NCBI GenBank assembly: GCA_007116755.1
Contig: SKHU01000224.1
Coordinates: 1-13,680, forward strand
Direction of reading: 5' to 3'
Length of the DNA: 13,680 nt
From: Alphaproteobacteria bacterium
Lineage (GTDB): Bacteria > Pseudomonadota > Alphaproteobacteria > Micavibrionales > CSBR16-224
The notes beneath the pieces were generated by a model that was given only the letters and a program-made list of their open reading frames with translations, did no database searches and had not been told where the DNA came from. Every line of letters starts with the position of its first letter. Position 1 is the first letter of the stretch. A program made the translations under genes and the position numbers. Shown here piece after piece: positions 1-7,677 of this stretch.

Positions 1-126
1 AATAAATGGAAACAGATGCGCGGCGGCAAAAAAGATCAAACACCGCCGGCACCGGCCGCAAATGACGATGCAAACGCACCGGATCAGCAGCCGAAACCGA
101 AAGGCAACACACCGGGCGGTCGCTGA
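1..126 (+). CDS. 3' end of an unidentified protein (partial, 41 codons visible)
   Basis: Frame 1 is open from the first base to a TGA at 124-126 and gives a hydrophilic C-terminal tail. It begins NKWKQMRGGKK and continues with a low-complexity stretch rich in Pro, Ala, Asn, Asp, Gln and Lys, ending PGGR. Such a charged, proline-rich tail is usually a disordered extension. The gene is judged real because a convincing intrinsic terminator on the same strand starts 34 bases after the stop. Too little is visible to name a family. Confidence 0.55.
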   Translation, partial: NKWKQMRGGKKDQTPPAPAANDDANAPDQQPKPKGNTPGGR

Positions 127-159
127 TTCGCTTCGCCTTAAAAAACAGAATTTTAAGAA

Positions 160-193
160 GGTCGGAAACTGCGGTTTCCGGCCTTTTCTTTTC
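160..193 (+). terminator. Rho-independent terminator after the partial first gene
   Basis: The arms 160-169 and 174-183 form a 10-bp stem with one G-T pair and a TGCG tetraloop. A T-rich tract (TTTTCTTTT, 184-192) follows directly. It closes the upstream gene and separates it from the metallopeptidase gene starting at 376. Confidence 0.85.
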
Positions 194-207
194 GATAAGC
201 ATTTATT

Positions 208-216
208 TTATCCACA
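208..216 (+). promoter_or_regulatory. Single perfect DnaA-box-like 9-mer
   Basis: The 9-mer TTATCCACA matches the consensus DnaA box exactly. It sits in an AT-rich intergenic region (194-375) just after a terminator. I could not find a second good box nearby, so an origin is not supported. It may be a DnaA-responsive regulatory site or a chance match. Confidence 0.35.
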
Positions 217-362
217 GGGCTAAAACATATTTGTGAAATTTTATTGCTTTTCTGTGCGAAAACTGTTCAAATTAGTTCAGGGCGTGATTTCTTTTACGTT
301 CTCTTAATACATCCTCTTGAATAATAGCCTCACCAACAAAAAAAAATCCCTTCCAAGACGAG

Positions 363-367
363 AGGAG
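363..367 (+). promoter_or_regulatory. Ribosome binding site fixing a TTG start
   Basis: AGGAG lies 8 bases upstream of the TTG at 376. No in-frame ATG occurs near the 5' end of this reading frame, so this Shine-Dalgarno sequence is the main argument for initiation at the rare TTG codon. Confidence 0.7.
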
Positions 368-375
368 ATAAAAAA

Positions 376-1608
376 TTGTCTTATGCCTTGAATAAAAAAA
401 GAGCCAAAGGTGCTTTTTTGAGCAGGAGCCGTCCGTCGCATCTCGCGCCTTCGGTTTCGGCGAAACGCGACTCCGGCCTTCCGCCTCCGGACGGGCCTTA
501 CGGCGACTGGACGCTGCGGGCGGGTAAAAACGGCGAATATCTCGCCCGTCCTCCGGTCAAAATCAACTTTAAGGGCACATTGCCGGGCTATCGCCCTGAC
601 AGCCGCCTGAGCAAGGCACGCAACGACTTCATCAAAAAAGCGATGCAGGATGAAAGCCGCAGCAATGAAAAGGTGCTGGACGAGGCGCTGATGATCCTCT
701 CGCAAAGCCCGACGGGGCGCGATCTGCTTGAACGCATGACGCAAGCCGGATATGAGGTGGTGTTTGACGATAACCGCACCCGCTCGCTGGGTGCGGGCGG
801 ATTGTGCGATCCGGCGAAGAAGAAGATCATTCTGGGCTCGACCGACGACCCCGAATATCTGGCGCTGGTGCTGGGGCATGAGGCGGTGCACGCCGTGCAA
901 TATACGACCAATAATATTTTCCCCAATTCCTCGCATACGCCGCAGACGGCCATCAAACTGTCTTTTGCCATCGAGGCGGATGCCTATGCGCAACAGACGC
1001 AGATTGCGCTGGAACTGAAACACGGCGATCCGAACGGGCCGAAAAGCCAGTGGAAAATGGACGGGCCGCTGCAACAGATGCGCAAGCGTTTTGCCAATAT
1101 CGTCTCGGCCGCGGAAAAAACCCTGACGAAAAAGGAAAACCTCACCAACGGCGCGGCGGTGGCCGCAGCGTTTGAAGGATTTTACGACAATATCGTGCTG
1201 CGCAGCTTTTACGAGGATGCGCATATGAGCTGGGCGGAAAATCTTGCGCCGCAACTTTTCCGCAAGCCGGGGGATGTGAAGCATCATTTCTTCCGCGATC
1301 TGACCTCGGACGATATTGCCTCCAACCTGAAACATAAAGGTGTGGCCTATCTGAAGGTGCATACGCCCAGCATCGATTTTGCCGATGCGCGGCATTCCGG
1401 TCTGACGGAAGGCACGCAGAAACGCATTCACGGTTTTTACAAAAATTACCGCCCCGACGACAAGTTGCCGAAAATCAAGACGTTCGGCGTGCATGTCAAG
1501 GACGCGTCGCGCTGGCTGTTCGGCCGCGATGCCGACACCAATGCCGTGATTTTGAAAAACAACAAGCTGGTGCGCAACCGCAAGGGACCGCGCGGGCCGA
1601 AAATTTGA
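376..1608 (+). CDS. Putative HExxH zinc metallopeptidase (DUF6782-like), TTG start
   Basis: This 410-residue protein carries a zinc-protease signature, HEAVH at residues 168-172, inside a hydrophobic helix (YLALVLGHEAVHAVQ). A second acidic cluster, E200-A-D-A-Y-A-Q-Q, is 28 residues after the motif and could supply the third zinc ligand as in gluzincin-type enzymes. The arrangement resembles the putative metallopeptidases labelled DUF6782; that family name is from memory. The first ~75 residues are basic and Pro/Gly-rich and show no signal peptide or membrane segment, so a cytosolic location or non-Sec export is inferred. The C-terminus is again strongly basic. The gene lies alone between two intrinsic terminators, so it is probably monocistronic. 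The substrate is unknown. Zinc binding and proteolysis are inferred from the motif only. Confidence 0.75.
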   Translation: MSYALNKKRAKGAFLSRSRPSHLAPSVSAKRDSGLPPPDGPYGDWTLRAGKNGEYLARPPVKINFKGTLPGYRPDSRLSKARNDFIKKAMQDESRSNEKVLDEALMILSQSPTGRDLLERMTQAGYEVVFDDNRTRSLGAGGLCDPAKKKIILGSTDDPEYLALVLGHEAVHAVQYTTNNIFPNSSHTPQTAIKLSFAIEADAYAQQTQIALELKHGDPNGPKSQWKMDGPLQQMRKRFANIVSAAEKTLTKKENLTNGAAVAAAFEGFYDNIVLRSFYEDAHMSWAENLAPQLFRKPGDVKHHFFRDLTSDDIASNLKHKGVAYLKVHTPSIDFADARHSGLTEGTQKRIHGFYKNYRPDDKLPKIKTFGVHVKDASRWLFGRDADTNAVILKNNKLVRNRKGPRGPKI

Positions 1609-1660
1609 AGATTTTTTTGAAGATTTGAAGTTTACCTACCTCTAACGAACCAACTTATAA

Positions 1661-1703
1661 AGATGTTTTCCCGGCTACGGTCCGGGAAAACATCTATCTT
1701 TTT
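1661..1703 (+). terminator. Strong Rho-independent terminator after the metallopeptidase gene
   Basis: The arms 1661-1674 and 1682-1695 form a perfect 14-bp stem around a 7-base loop (CTACGGT). A run of five T (1699-1703) follows after ATC. It ends the 376-1608 transcript and insulates recF from it. Confidence 0.9.
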
Positions 1704-1763
1704 ATGCGGCAATCGGTGATAATGGCGGTCTTGCAAGAATAAAACTCTTTTTTAAAAAAACGC

Positions 1764-2981
1764 ATGTCGCAAACCGTCACAGATCTGCGCCTTTATCGTT
1801 TCCGCTGCTATGGCGATCTCCGCCTGAAGCCGGAAAACCGCGCCGTTGTGCTGACAGGGCCGAACGGCGCAGGCAAAACCAATATTCTCGAAGCGCTGAG
1901 TTTTCTCGGTCCCGGTCGCGGGCTGCGCCATGCGGCACTGGATGAGGTCTTGCAGAATACCGCAAAACCGGGAGAAGGCTGGGCGGTCTCCGCCGTTTTT
2001 GACAATGCGCGTTACGGCCGCATGCAGATCGGCACCGGCCTTGATACGGCAAAAAACCGCCGCCTTGTCAAAATCGACGGCGAGATGCAAAAAGGTCAGG
2101 CCGTTTTGTCCGAATATCTGTCTGTTGTCTGGGTCACGCCGCAGATGGACAGGCTGTTTCTGGACGGCAGTGCTTTGCGCCGCCGTTTTCTCGATCAGGT
2201 GATTTTCAATTTTGATCCGTCGCATATGGGGCGGCTGAAGCGGTATGAAAAGGCGCTGCGCGACCGGTCACGGCTTTTGCGCGAAAACGGGGCACATCGC
2301 GCCGATCCCGTATGGCTGTCTTCACTGGAAACGGTGATGGCGGAAGCCGCGCTGTCAATTGCCGCCGCACGGCTGATTACCGTAGAGCGGCTGCAGAAAG
2401 CCGCGATTGAAAATCATCTCAGCAGCGATATTTTTCCGCTGCCCGTCATCCGCATCGAAGGCTGGGTGGAAACCGCGCTGGAAGAAAAGCCCGCGCTGGA
2501 GGTCGAGGACGGTTTTCGCGCTCTGCTGGAAAAAAGCCGCGCGCGCGATGCCGTCACCGGCGGCGCAGAGCACGGCACACATCGCAGCGATTTCATGGTC
2601 TGGCACAAGGGGCATAATCTTCTGGCCGACCAGTGTTCGACGGGCGAGCAGAAAGGGCTGCTGATGGCCGTCACACTGGCACATGCGCGGCTGGTCGCGG
2701 CAGAGCGCGGATTCGCACCGCTGCTGCTGCTGGATGAAATGGCCGCGCATCTTGATGAATACCGGCGCGGCGTGCTGTTCGATATGGTGCTGGCACAGGG
2801 CGGCCAGTGCTGGATGACCGGCACCGACCGCAGTATTTTTGCGCCGCTGGAAAACAAGGCGCAGTTTTTTAACCTTGAAAACGCCGCCATTGTCGAAAAT
2901 ATCACGCCGCTGGACGATCCTGCTGCTGTTTTACCGGAAAAAAAACCGGAAGAAGATACAGGCAGCGGCCATGAGCTTTGA
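1764..2981 (+). CDS. recF: DNA replication and repair protein RecF
   Basis: RecF is an SMC-like ATPase that, with RecO and RecR, loads RecA at single-strand gaps and stalled forks. The 405-residue product shows the family features in order: Walker A GPNGAGKT (residues 32-39), an ABC-type signature CSTGEQKGLL (291-300), and Walker B LLLLDE (320-325) followed by the D-loop region HLD. It is somewhat longer than typical RecF (about 360-380 residues) because of an acidic tail with PEEDTGSGHEL. The ATG at 1764 is the natural start, giving the N-terminus MSQTVTDLRLYRFRCYGDL. No Shine-Dalgarno sequence is visible upstream (the preceding bases are an A/T-rich run), so initiation may be weak or leaderless. 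It is not next to dnaA or dnaN here. A downstream membrane-protein gene overlaps its end by 11 bases, suggesting co-transcription. Identification is secure. Confidence 0.97.
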   Translation: MSQTVTDLRLYRFRCYGDLRLKPENRAVVLTGPNGAGKTNILEALSFLGPGRGLRHAALDEVLQNTAKPGEGWAVSAVFDNARYGRMQIGTGLDTAKNRRLVKIDGEMQKGQAVLSEYLSVVWVTPQMDRLFLDGSALRRRFLDQVIFNFDPSHMGRLKRYEKALRDRSRLLRENGAHRADPVWLSSLETVMAEAALSIAAARLITVERLQKAAIENHLSSDIFPLPVIRIEGWVETALEEKPALEVEDGFRALLEKSRARDAVTGGAEHGTHRSDFMVWHKGHNLLADQCSTGEQKGLLMAVTLAHARLVAAERGFAPLLLLDEMAAHLDEYRRGVLFDMVLAQGGQCWMTGTDRSIFAPLENKAQFFNLENAAIVENITPLDDPAAVLPEKKPEEDTGSGHEL

Positions 2982-3879
2982 CCCCGCGCTGTTATGGATT
3001 GTATTTGCACTGTTTGCCGGAATTTTTTCCGGCGCAATGATGTTGCTGAACCAGTATTATCAAGTCCCCGGGCTTTTGATGGTGCTGGTGTCGCGCGGCA
3101 TTACCATCTGCGTGCTGCTGCCCTTCGCCTTTCTGATCGACTGGCCGGATGCGCCGGTCTATTACATCGCCGTGGCGATGACGGGTGTTCTGGCCAGCTA
3201 TGCCGATATCCGCCTGTTCAATGTTGCTGCAAAACTCGGCGGCGGCGTCACTTCGCGGCTTGTGCCGCTGCTGGTGCCGGCGACGTTCTTTTTCTGGTTT
3301 TTCTTTGCGCCGGAGCAAATCCATGATTATCTTGCCGCGCCGCTGAACAGTCTCATGATTATCGCGGCGCTGGGCGGATGCGTCTTTTTTGCCATGCGGC
3401 TGAAAACAAATTGCACAATCAGCGCCGAGGCGCTGAAACTGATGACGCCCGTGATTCTCTGTTACGGTTTCAACGGCGCACTGGCCAAGCTGGCGCTGAA
3501 CAACGCGCCGCTGCATGCGGGGGTGTACGGCTATATGCTGATCCAGACTGTCGTGGCGCTGTCCGTCACATTCGGATATTACCGCTTCCAGCGCCGCAGG
3601 AAGGATGCGCCCGATACGGTCTCGTTCCGCAAAAGCAAAAGCGGGCGCATGTGGCTGGCCTGTGCGCTGGCCTCGTTTATCTGGCTGGCGCACATGGTGT
3701 TTAAAATCTATGCCTTCGGTTTCACGGATAACCCCGCCTATGTCAACGCCGTGGTGCTGCTGGCACCGCTTTGGGTGATTTTGTTCTACCGGCTGACGGG
3801 CTATAAGGACAATGCCAATATTTCCGCAGGTCTGGGCATTCTGGCCTCGACAATCCTGCTGGTGCTGCTGACGGTGTAA
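2971..3879 (+). CDS. Multi-pass membrane protein, DMT/EamA-like transporter
   Basis: The 302-residue product is strongly hydrophobic. Roughly nine or ten membrane-spanning stretches can be picked out (for example residues 8-26, 34-56, 63-79, 95-113, 125-141, 157-175, 185-203, 227-246, 257-273 and 284-302), which fits the ten-helix drug/metabolite transporter superfamily. A basic cytoplasmic loop (RFQRRRK, about 205-225) divides the two halves. The ATG at 2971 overlaps the recF stop by 11 bases in another frame. This is preferred over the longer open frame from 2839, which would run inside recF and add a non-hydrophobic N-terminus. The overlap implies translational coupling to recF, but a functional link with repair is not obvious. 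The substrate cannot be told from the sequence. The superfamily assignment rests on topology and length. Confidence 0.8.
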   Translation: MSFDPALLWIVFALFAGIFSGAMMLLNQYYQVPGLLMVLVSRGITICVLLPFAFLIDWPDAPVYYIAVAMTGVLASYADIRLFNVAAKLGGGVTSRLVPLLVPATFFFWFFFAPEQIHDYLAAPLNSLMIIAALGGCVFFAMRLKTNCTISAEALKLMTPVILCYGFNGALAKLALNNAPLHAGVYGYMLIQTVVALSVTFGYYRFQRRRKDAPDTVSFRKSKSGRMWLACALASFIWLAHMVFKIYAFGFTDNPAYVNAVVLLAPLWVILFYRLTGYKDNANISAGLGILASTILLVLLTV

Positions 3880-3960
3880 ATGCTGTGGAAAAACGCAGAA
3901 ACAGGCTTGTTTGCACGGCGTTCTCCGTGCTAAAAAGTTAGAGTATAAAAATAACAGCAA

Positions 3961-3968
3961 TAAGGGTG
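3961..3968 (+). promoter_or_regulatory. Ribosome binding site favouring a GTG start at 3975
   Basis: TAAGGGTG lies 6 bases before the GTG at 3975. It overlaps the alternative in-frame GTG at 3966, which would have no Shine-Dalgarno sequence of its own. The shorter start is therefore preferred. Confidence 0.5.
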
Positions 3969-3974
3969 AAAACC

Positions 3975-4520
3975 GTGCGCTATAAAATTCTGATGTTTTG
4001 CCTTGCGGCATCTTTTGTTCTGGCCGGATGCGGCGGCAATGTCCAGCGTGACGCCTCTTATCCGACGCGGCCAAGCGGCGGCGGCGACCGCATTGTCTAT
4101 AGCGATGAAAAACGCAGCACGATCTGGGGTGAAGGCCAAACAATGACCGGCCGCCTGTTCGGACGCGGCGGCGACGACAGTGCGGCTGCCGGAATCGGCG
4201 TAAACAGCTTTTTGTGGCGCGCCTCGCTGGATACGGTGTCTTTTATGCCTGTACAGACGGCTGATCCGTTCGGCGGCGTAATTCTGACCGACTGGTATGA
4301 AAACCCGCATGTGCCGGGCGAAAGATTCAAGGTGAATGTCTATATCATGGACCGGCAACTGCGCTCGGACGGGGTGCGTGTTGCCGTCTTCAAACAGACG
4401 CAGGACGGGTCGGGCAACTGGCGCGATGCCGCTGTCAGTCAGGAAACGGGCACGCAGCTTGAAAACACGATTCTTACCCGCGCGCGGGAACTTCGTGTCG
4501 CGCAGGGTGCAGCTGATTAA
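3975..4520 (+). CDS. DUF3576-type lipoprotein upstream of leuS
   Basis: From the GTG at 3975 the product is 181 residues (184 if the GTG at 3966 is used). It has a signal peptide ending in a lipobox, LAGC, with the lipidated Cys at residue 19, so it is an inferred membrane-anchored lipoprotein. The mature part contains the segment GIGVNSFLWRASLDTVSFMP followed by ADPFGG and a DWY motif. This is typical of the DUF3576 family, which in alphaproteobacteria often lies directly before leuS, as here (46-base gap). Its function is unknown; the shared location with lptE suggests an envelope role, which is inference. A TATAAA at 3944-3949 could be part of a promoter, but I see no good -35 element. Confidence 0.85.
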   Translation: MRYKILMFCLAASFVLAGCGGNVQRDASYPTRPSGGGDRIVYSDEKRSTIWGEGQTMTGRLFGRGGDDSAAAGIGVNSFLWRASLDTVSFMPVQTADPFGGVILTDWYENPHVPGERFKVNVYIMDRQLRSDGVRVAVFKQTQDGSGNWRDAAVSQETGTQLENTILTRARELRVAQGAAD

Positions 4521-4566
4521 CGGCCTCCTGCCGCCTGTTACCTTTTAATCTTCGGGAAAAACCATC

Positions 4567-7146
4567 ATGGACGAGCGTTATAATCCGCGGGAAGCGGAAG
4601 AAAAATGGCAGAAATTCTGGGCAGAACAAAAGATTTTTGAAACCCGCGACGATGCGCCGGGCGAAAAATACTATGTTCTGGCGATGTTCCCCTACCCGTC
4701 CGGCCGTTTGCATATGGGGCATGTGCGCAATTACACGCTCAGCGATGTTGTCGCCCGTTATCGCAAGGCGCTGGGCTATAACGTCCTGAACCCGATGGGC
4801 TGGGATGCGTTCGGCCTGCCGGCGGAAAATGCCGCGATTGAAGCAGGGGCGCATCCGCGCAAATGGACGCACAGCAATATTGATGCCATGCGTGCGCAGC
4901 TGCAATCAATGGGGCTGGCGATTGACTGGTCGCGCGAAATTGCCACTTGTGATCCCGAATATTACAAACATGAACAGAAAATGTTTCTGGATTTTATGAA
5001 GGCGGGGCTGGCCTATCAGAAGGAAAGCTGGGTCAATTGGGATCCGGTCGAAAACACCGTGCTGGCCAATGAGCAGGTCGTGGACGGTTGCGGCTGGCGC
5101 TCGGGCGTGCCGGTTGAACGCCGCAAGCTGACGCAGTGGTTTTTGAAAATCACCGATTTTGCCGATGAATTGCTGGACGCGCTGGACACGCTGGAAGGCT
5201 GGCCGGATCGCGTGCGCCTGATGCAGGAAAACTGGATCGGCAAATCCCGCGGGTTGCAAATGCGCTTTCATATTACGCAAGGCGACGCGCCTGCGGAGCA
5301 TATTGAAATTTTTACCACCCGCCCCGACACGCTGTTCGGTGCGTCTTTCATGGCGCTGTCGCCCGATCATCCGCTGACAACGGCGCTGGCGGAAAAAGAT
5401 AAGAAAATCGCGGATTTCGTCACCGAATGCCACCGGCAGGGCACGAGCGAGGCGGCGCTGGAACAGGCGGAAAAACGCGGCGTTGATACAGGGCTGACGG
5501 TCAAACATCCGTTTGAAGACCGTGAAATCCCCGTCTGGGTGGCCAATTTTGTGTTGATGGACTACGGAACAGGCGCGATTTTTGCCTGCCCCGCCCATGA
5601 CCAGCGCGATCTGGATTTTGCCCGCAAATACGGATTATCCGTGATTCCTGTCGTGCTGCCCGAGGGCGAAGACCCCGCGACATTTACCGTCGGCGATGAA
5701 GCCTATACCGGTGAGGGCACGCTGTTCAATTCGGATTTTATGAACGGTCTGGATGTTGCGGAGGCGAAAAAATCCGTCATTGCCCGCATAGAGAAAAGCG
5801 GCGACGGTGAAGGCACGGTCACGTGGCGTCTGCGCGATTGGGGCGTCAGCCGCCAGCGTTACTGGGGCTGCCCTATCCCTGTGATTCACTGCAAAGATTG
5901 CGGCATCGTGCCCGTGCCGGAAGACCAGCTGCCCGTCACCCTGCCCGAGGATATAACATTCGACAAGCCGGGCAACCCGATCGCGCACCATCCGACATGG
6001 AAAAACTGCACATGCCCGTCTTGCGGAAAAGATGCGGAACGTGAAACCGACACATTCGACACGTTTTTTGAAAGCTCGTGGTATTATGCGCGTTATTGCG
6101 ACCCGCATAATGAAAACGCCGCTTTCGACCGCGCAAAAGTCGATGCGTGGTGTCCTGTCGATCAATATGTCGGCGGCATCGAACATGCGGTGATGCATCT
6201 GCTTTATGCGCGGTTTTTCAACCGTGCCTTGAAAAAATGCGGCTATCTGGGATTTGACGAGCCGTTCAAGGGGCTGTTCACGCAAGGCATGGTGACGCAC
6301 GAGACTTATAAAGATGAAAAGGGCAAATATCTCTTCCCCTCCGAGGTCGATTTGTCAAAGGGGCGCGAGAAGGCTGTGAAACTCTCCGACGGCACGCTCG
6401 TGAAAGTCGGCCGTATCGAGAAAATGTCGAAATCAAAAAAGAATGTCGTCGATCCGAACGAGATTCTGGAGACATACGGCGCGGATGCCGCGCGTCTGTT
6501 CATCCTGTCCGACAGCCCGCCCGAACGCGATCTGGAATGGACGGAAGGCGGCATTGAAGGCGCATGGCGCTTTGTGCAGAAACTCTGGCGCATGATCTCC
6601 GCGCCGCAGACGGCACTGGCGGCAAAAGATACAAGCCTGCCGGGTAATACCGATGCGGCGGCGCAGGAGGTGCTGGAGGCGATGCACAAAACCGTGCATC
6701 AGACAGGGCAGGAACTTGACCGGCTGCATTTCAACAAAGCCGTCGCCCATATCCGTGCCTTTGCCAATACGCTGGCCGATTACGACACATCGGGCAAGGC
6801 CGACGGCGCGGTGTTGCGCCGCGGTTTTGAAACGCTGGTAAAACTTGCCGCGCCCGTCATGCCGCATCTGGCCGAGGAGCTGTGGCGGGTGCTGGGTCAT
6901 GAAACGCCGGTATCGCTGGCCGCATGGCCCAAGGTGGATAAAAAATATCTGGTGTCCGATCAGGTGACAATCGCGGTGCAGGTCAACGGCAAGCTGCGCG
7001 CGACCGTGACACTGCCGCGCGATACGGATAAAAAAATCGCCGAGGATATCGCCATGAAAGAGCCGGGCGTGAAAAAAGCCATCGACGGCAAAACCGTGCG
7101 CAAAGTCATCGTCGTGCCCAACAGGATCGTCAATGTCGTGGTGTAA
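4567..7146 (+). CDS. leuS: Leucyl-tRNA synthetase
   Basis: The enzyme charges tRNA-Leu with leucine in the cytosol. The 859-residue length is normal for bacterial LeuRS. The class I signature appears as HMGH (residues 49-52), inside a Rossmann fold beginning YYVLAMFPYPSG. The CP1 editing domain contains TTRPDT (250-255) and HDQRD, whose Asp345 is the residue expected to hold the amino group of misacylated substrates. Cys pairs in CKDCG and CPSCG suggest a zinc module. The second signature KMSKS is at residues 619-623. The C-terminal anticodon-binding and extension domains are present, ending KVIVVPNRIVNVVV. The start ATG at 4567 gives the canonical N-terminus MDERYNPREAEEKWQKFW. lptE begins 14 bases before the stop, so the two are coupled. 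Nothing is missing. Confidence 0.99.
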   Translation: MDERYNPREAEEKWQKFWAEQKIFETRDDAPGEKYYVLAMFPYPSGRLHMGHVRNYTLSDVVARYRKALGYNVLNPMGWDAFGLPAENAAIEAGAHPRKWTHSNIDAMRAQLQSMGLAIDWSREIATCDPEYYKHEQKMFLDFMKAGLAYQKESWVNWDPVENTVLANEQVVDGCGWRSGVPVERRKLTQWFLKITDFADELLDALDTLEGWPDRVRLMQENWIGKSRGLQMRFHITQGDAPAEHIEIFTTRPDTLFGASFMALSPDHPLTTALAEKDKKIADFVTECHRQGTSEAALEQAEKRGVDTGLTVKHPFEDREIPVWVANFVLMDYGTGAIFACPAHDQRDLDFARKYGLSVIPVVLPEGEDPATFTVGDEAYTGEGTLFNSDFMNGLDVAEAKKSVIARIEKSGDGEGTVTWRLRDWGVSRQRYWGCPIPVIHCKDCGIVPVPEDQLPVTLPEDITFDKPGNPIAHHPTWKNCTCPSCGKDAERETDTFDTFFESSWYYARYCDPHNENAAFDRAKVDAWCPVDQYVGGIEHAVMHLLYARFFNRALKKCGYLGFDEPFKGLFTQGMVTHETYKDEKGKYLFPSEVDLSKGREKAVKLSDGTLVKVGRIEKMSKSKKNVVDPNEILETYGADAARLFILSDSPPERDLEWTEGGIEGAWRFVQKLWRMISAPQTALAAKDTSLPGNTDAAAQEVLEAMHKTVHQTGQELDRLHFNKAVAHIRAFANTLADYDTSGKADGAVLRRGFETLVKLAAPVMPHLAEELWRVLGHETPVSLAAWPKVDKKYLVSDQVTIAVQVNGKLRATVTLPRDTDKKIAEDIAMKEPGVKKAIDGKTVRKVIVVPNRIVNVVV

Positions 7147-7657
7147 CAAAATTTTTGCGGTTTTTCTGTGCTGCATTTTCATGCAGGGCTGCGGTTTTCA
7201 GCCGCTGCACGGCAATGTGACCGCCGACCGCAGCACCGTGGCCGAATTTCGCAATATGAGTATCGCCAACATCCCCGAGCGCAACGGCCAGATGCTGCGC
7301 AATGCGCTGATCGACCGTTTTTACGGCGGCGCAATGCCGCCCGCTGCGCCGCGCTACCGGCTTGAAATCACGCATCTGCAGGAAGAAGGCACAAGCCTCG
7401 GCGTTCAGAAAGATGCCACCGTTACCCGCATGCAGCTGCGCAGCAGTGCGCGGCTTGATCTGATCGACACACAGGCGGAGGAAGAGCGGAAAATTGTGAT
7501 GCGCCGCTATCTGCGCACACTCAACAGCTATAACGTACTGGAAAGCCAGTTCGCAACACTGACCGCTGCGCAACAGGCGCGCGAGGCGGGGCTGAACGAG
7601 CTGGCCGATCAGGCCGCAACCGAGCTGGCGCTGTATTTCAGCCGCCGCAGGCCGTAG
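7133..7657 (+). CDS. lptE: LPS-assembly lipoprotein LptE
   Basis: LptE is the outer-membrane lipoprotein that plugs and assembles the LptD channel for lipopolysaccharide export. The 174-residue product has a short hydrophobic signal ending in MQGC, with the lipidated Cys at residue 20, followed by the family hallmark GFQPLHG. Other LptE-like segments are IPERNGQMLRNALIDRF and, near the end, YNVLESQFATLTAAQQA leading to an Ala/Leu-rich helix. The ATG at 7133 overlaps leuS by 14 bases and has AGGA (7123-7126) at suitable spacing inside leuS. The position between leuS and holA is the usual one in Alphaproteobacteria and many other Proteobacteria. Its presence implies an LPS-bearing outer membrane. 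Confidence 0.93.
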   Translation: MSWCNKIFAVFLCCIFMQGCGFQPLHGNVTADRSTVAEFRNMSIANIPERNGQMLRNALIDRFYGGAMPPAAPRYRLEITHLQEEGTSLGVQKDATVTRMQLRSSARLDLIDTQAEEERKIVMRRYLRTLNSYNVLESQFATLTAAQQAREAGLNELADQAATELALYFSRRRP

Positions 7658-7677
7658 GCCGTAACAGGGAAGAAATA

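Noticed and set aside
138..156. Two TTAA motifs before the first terminator as a CtrA box
   Set aside because: The gap between them is 11 bases, not 7, and they lie directly after a gene end without a promoter.
194..375. Origin of replication
   Set aside because: Only one DnaA box is clear, and dnaA, dnaN, hemE and parAB are absent from the window; recF alone is not enough.
304..1494. Long minus-strand open frame (396 codons) opposite the metallopeptidase gene
   Set aside because: Its product is rich in Arg and His with no domain, and the + strand has the ribosome binding site, the HExxH motif and the following terminator. It is an antisense shadow.
1722..1742. Six-codon open frame ahead of recF as a leader peptide
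   Set aside because: It has no ribosome binding site and no attenuator-like structure follows it; a frame this short is expected by chance.
3913..3930. Hairpin GCACGG-N6-CCGTGC after the transporter gene as a terminator
   Set aside because: The stem is only 6 bp and is followed by TAAAAAG rather than a T tract, so termination is not supported on the + strand.
2992..4143. Minus-strand open frame of 383 codons opposite the transporter gene
   Set aside because: The translation is Gln/His/Arg-rich low-complexity sequence, typical of the antisense of a membrane-protein gene, and it would also overlap the lipoprotein gene.
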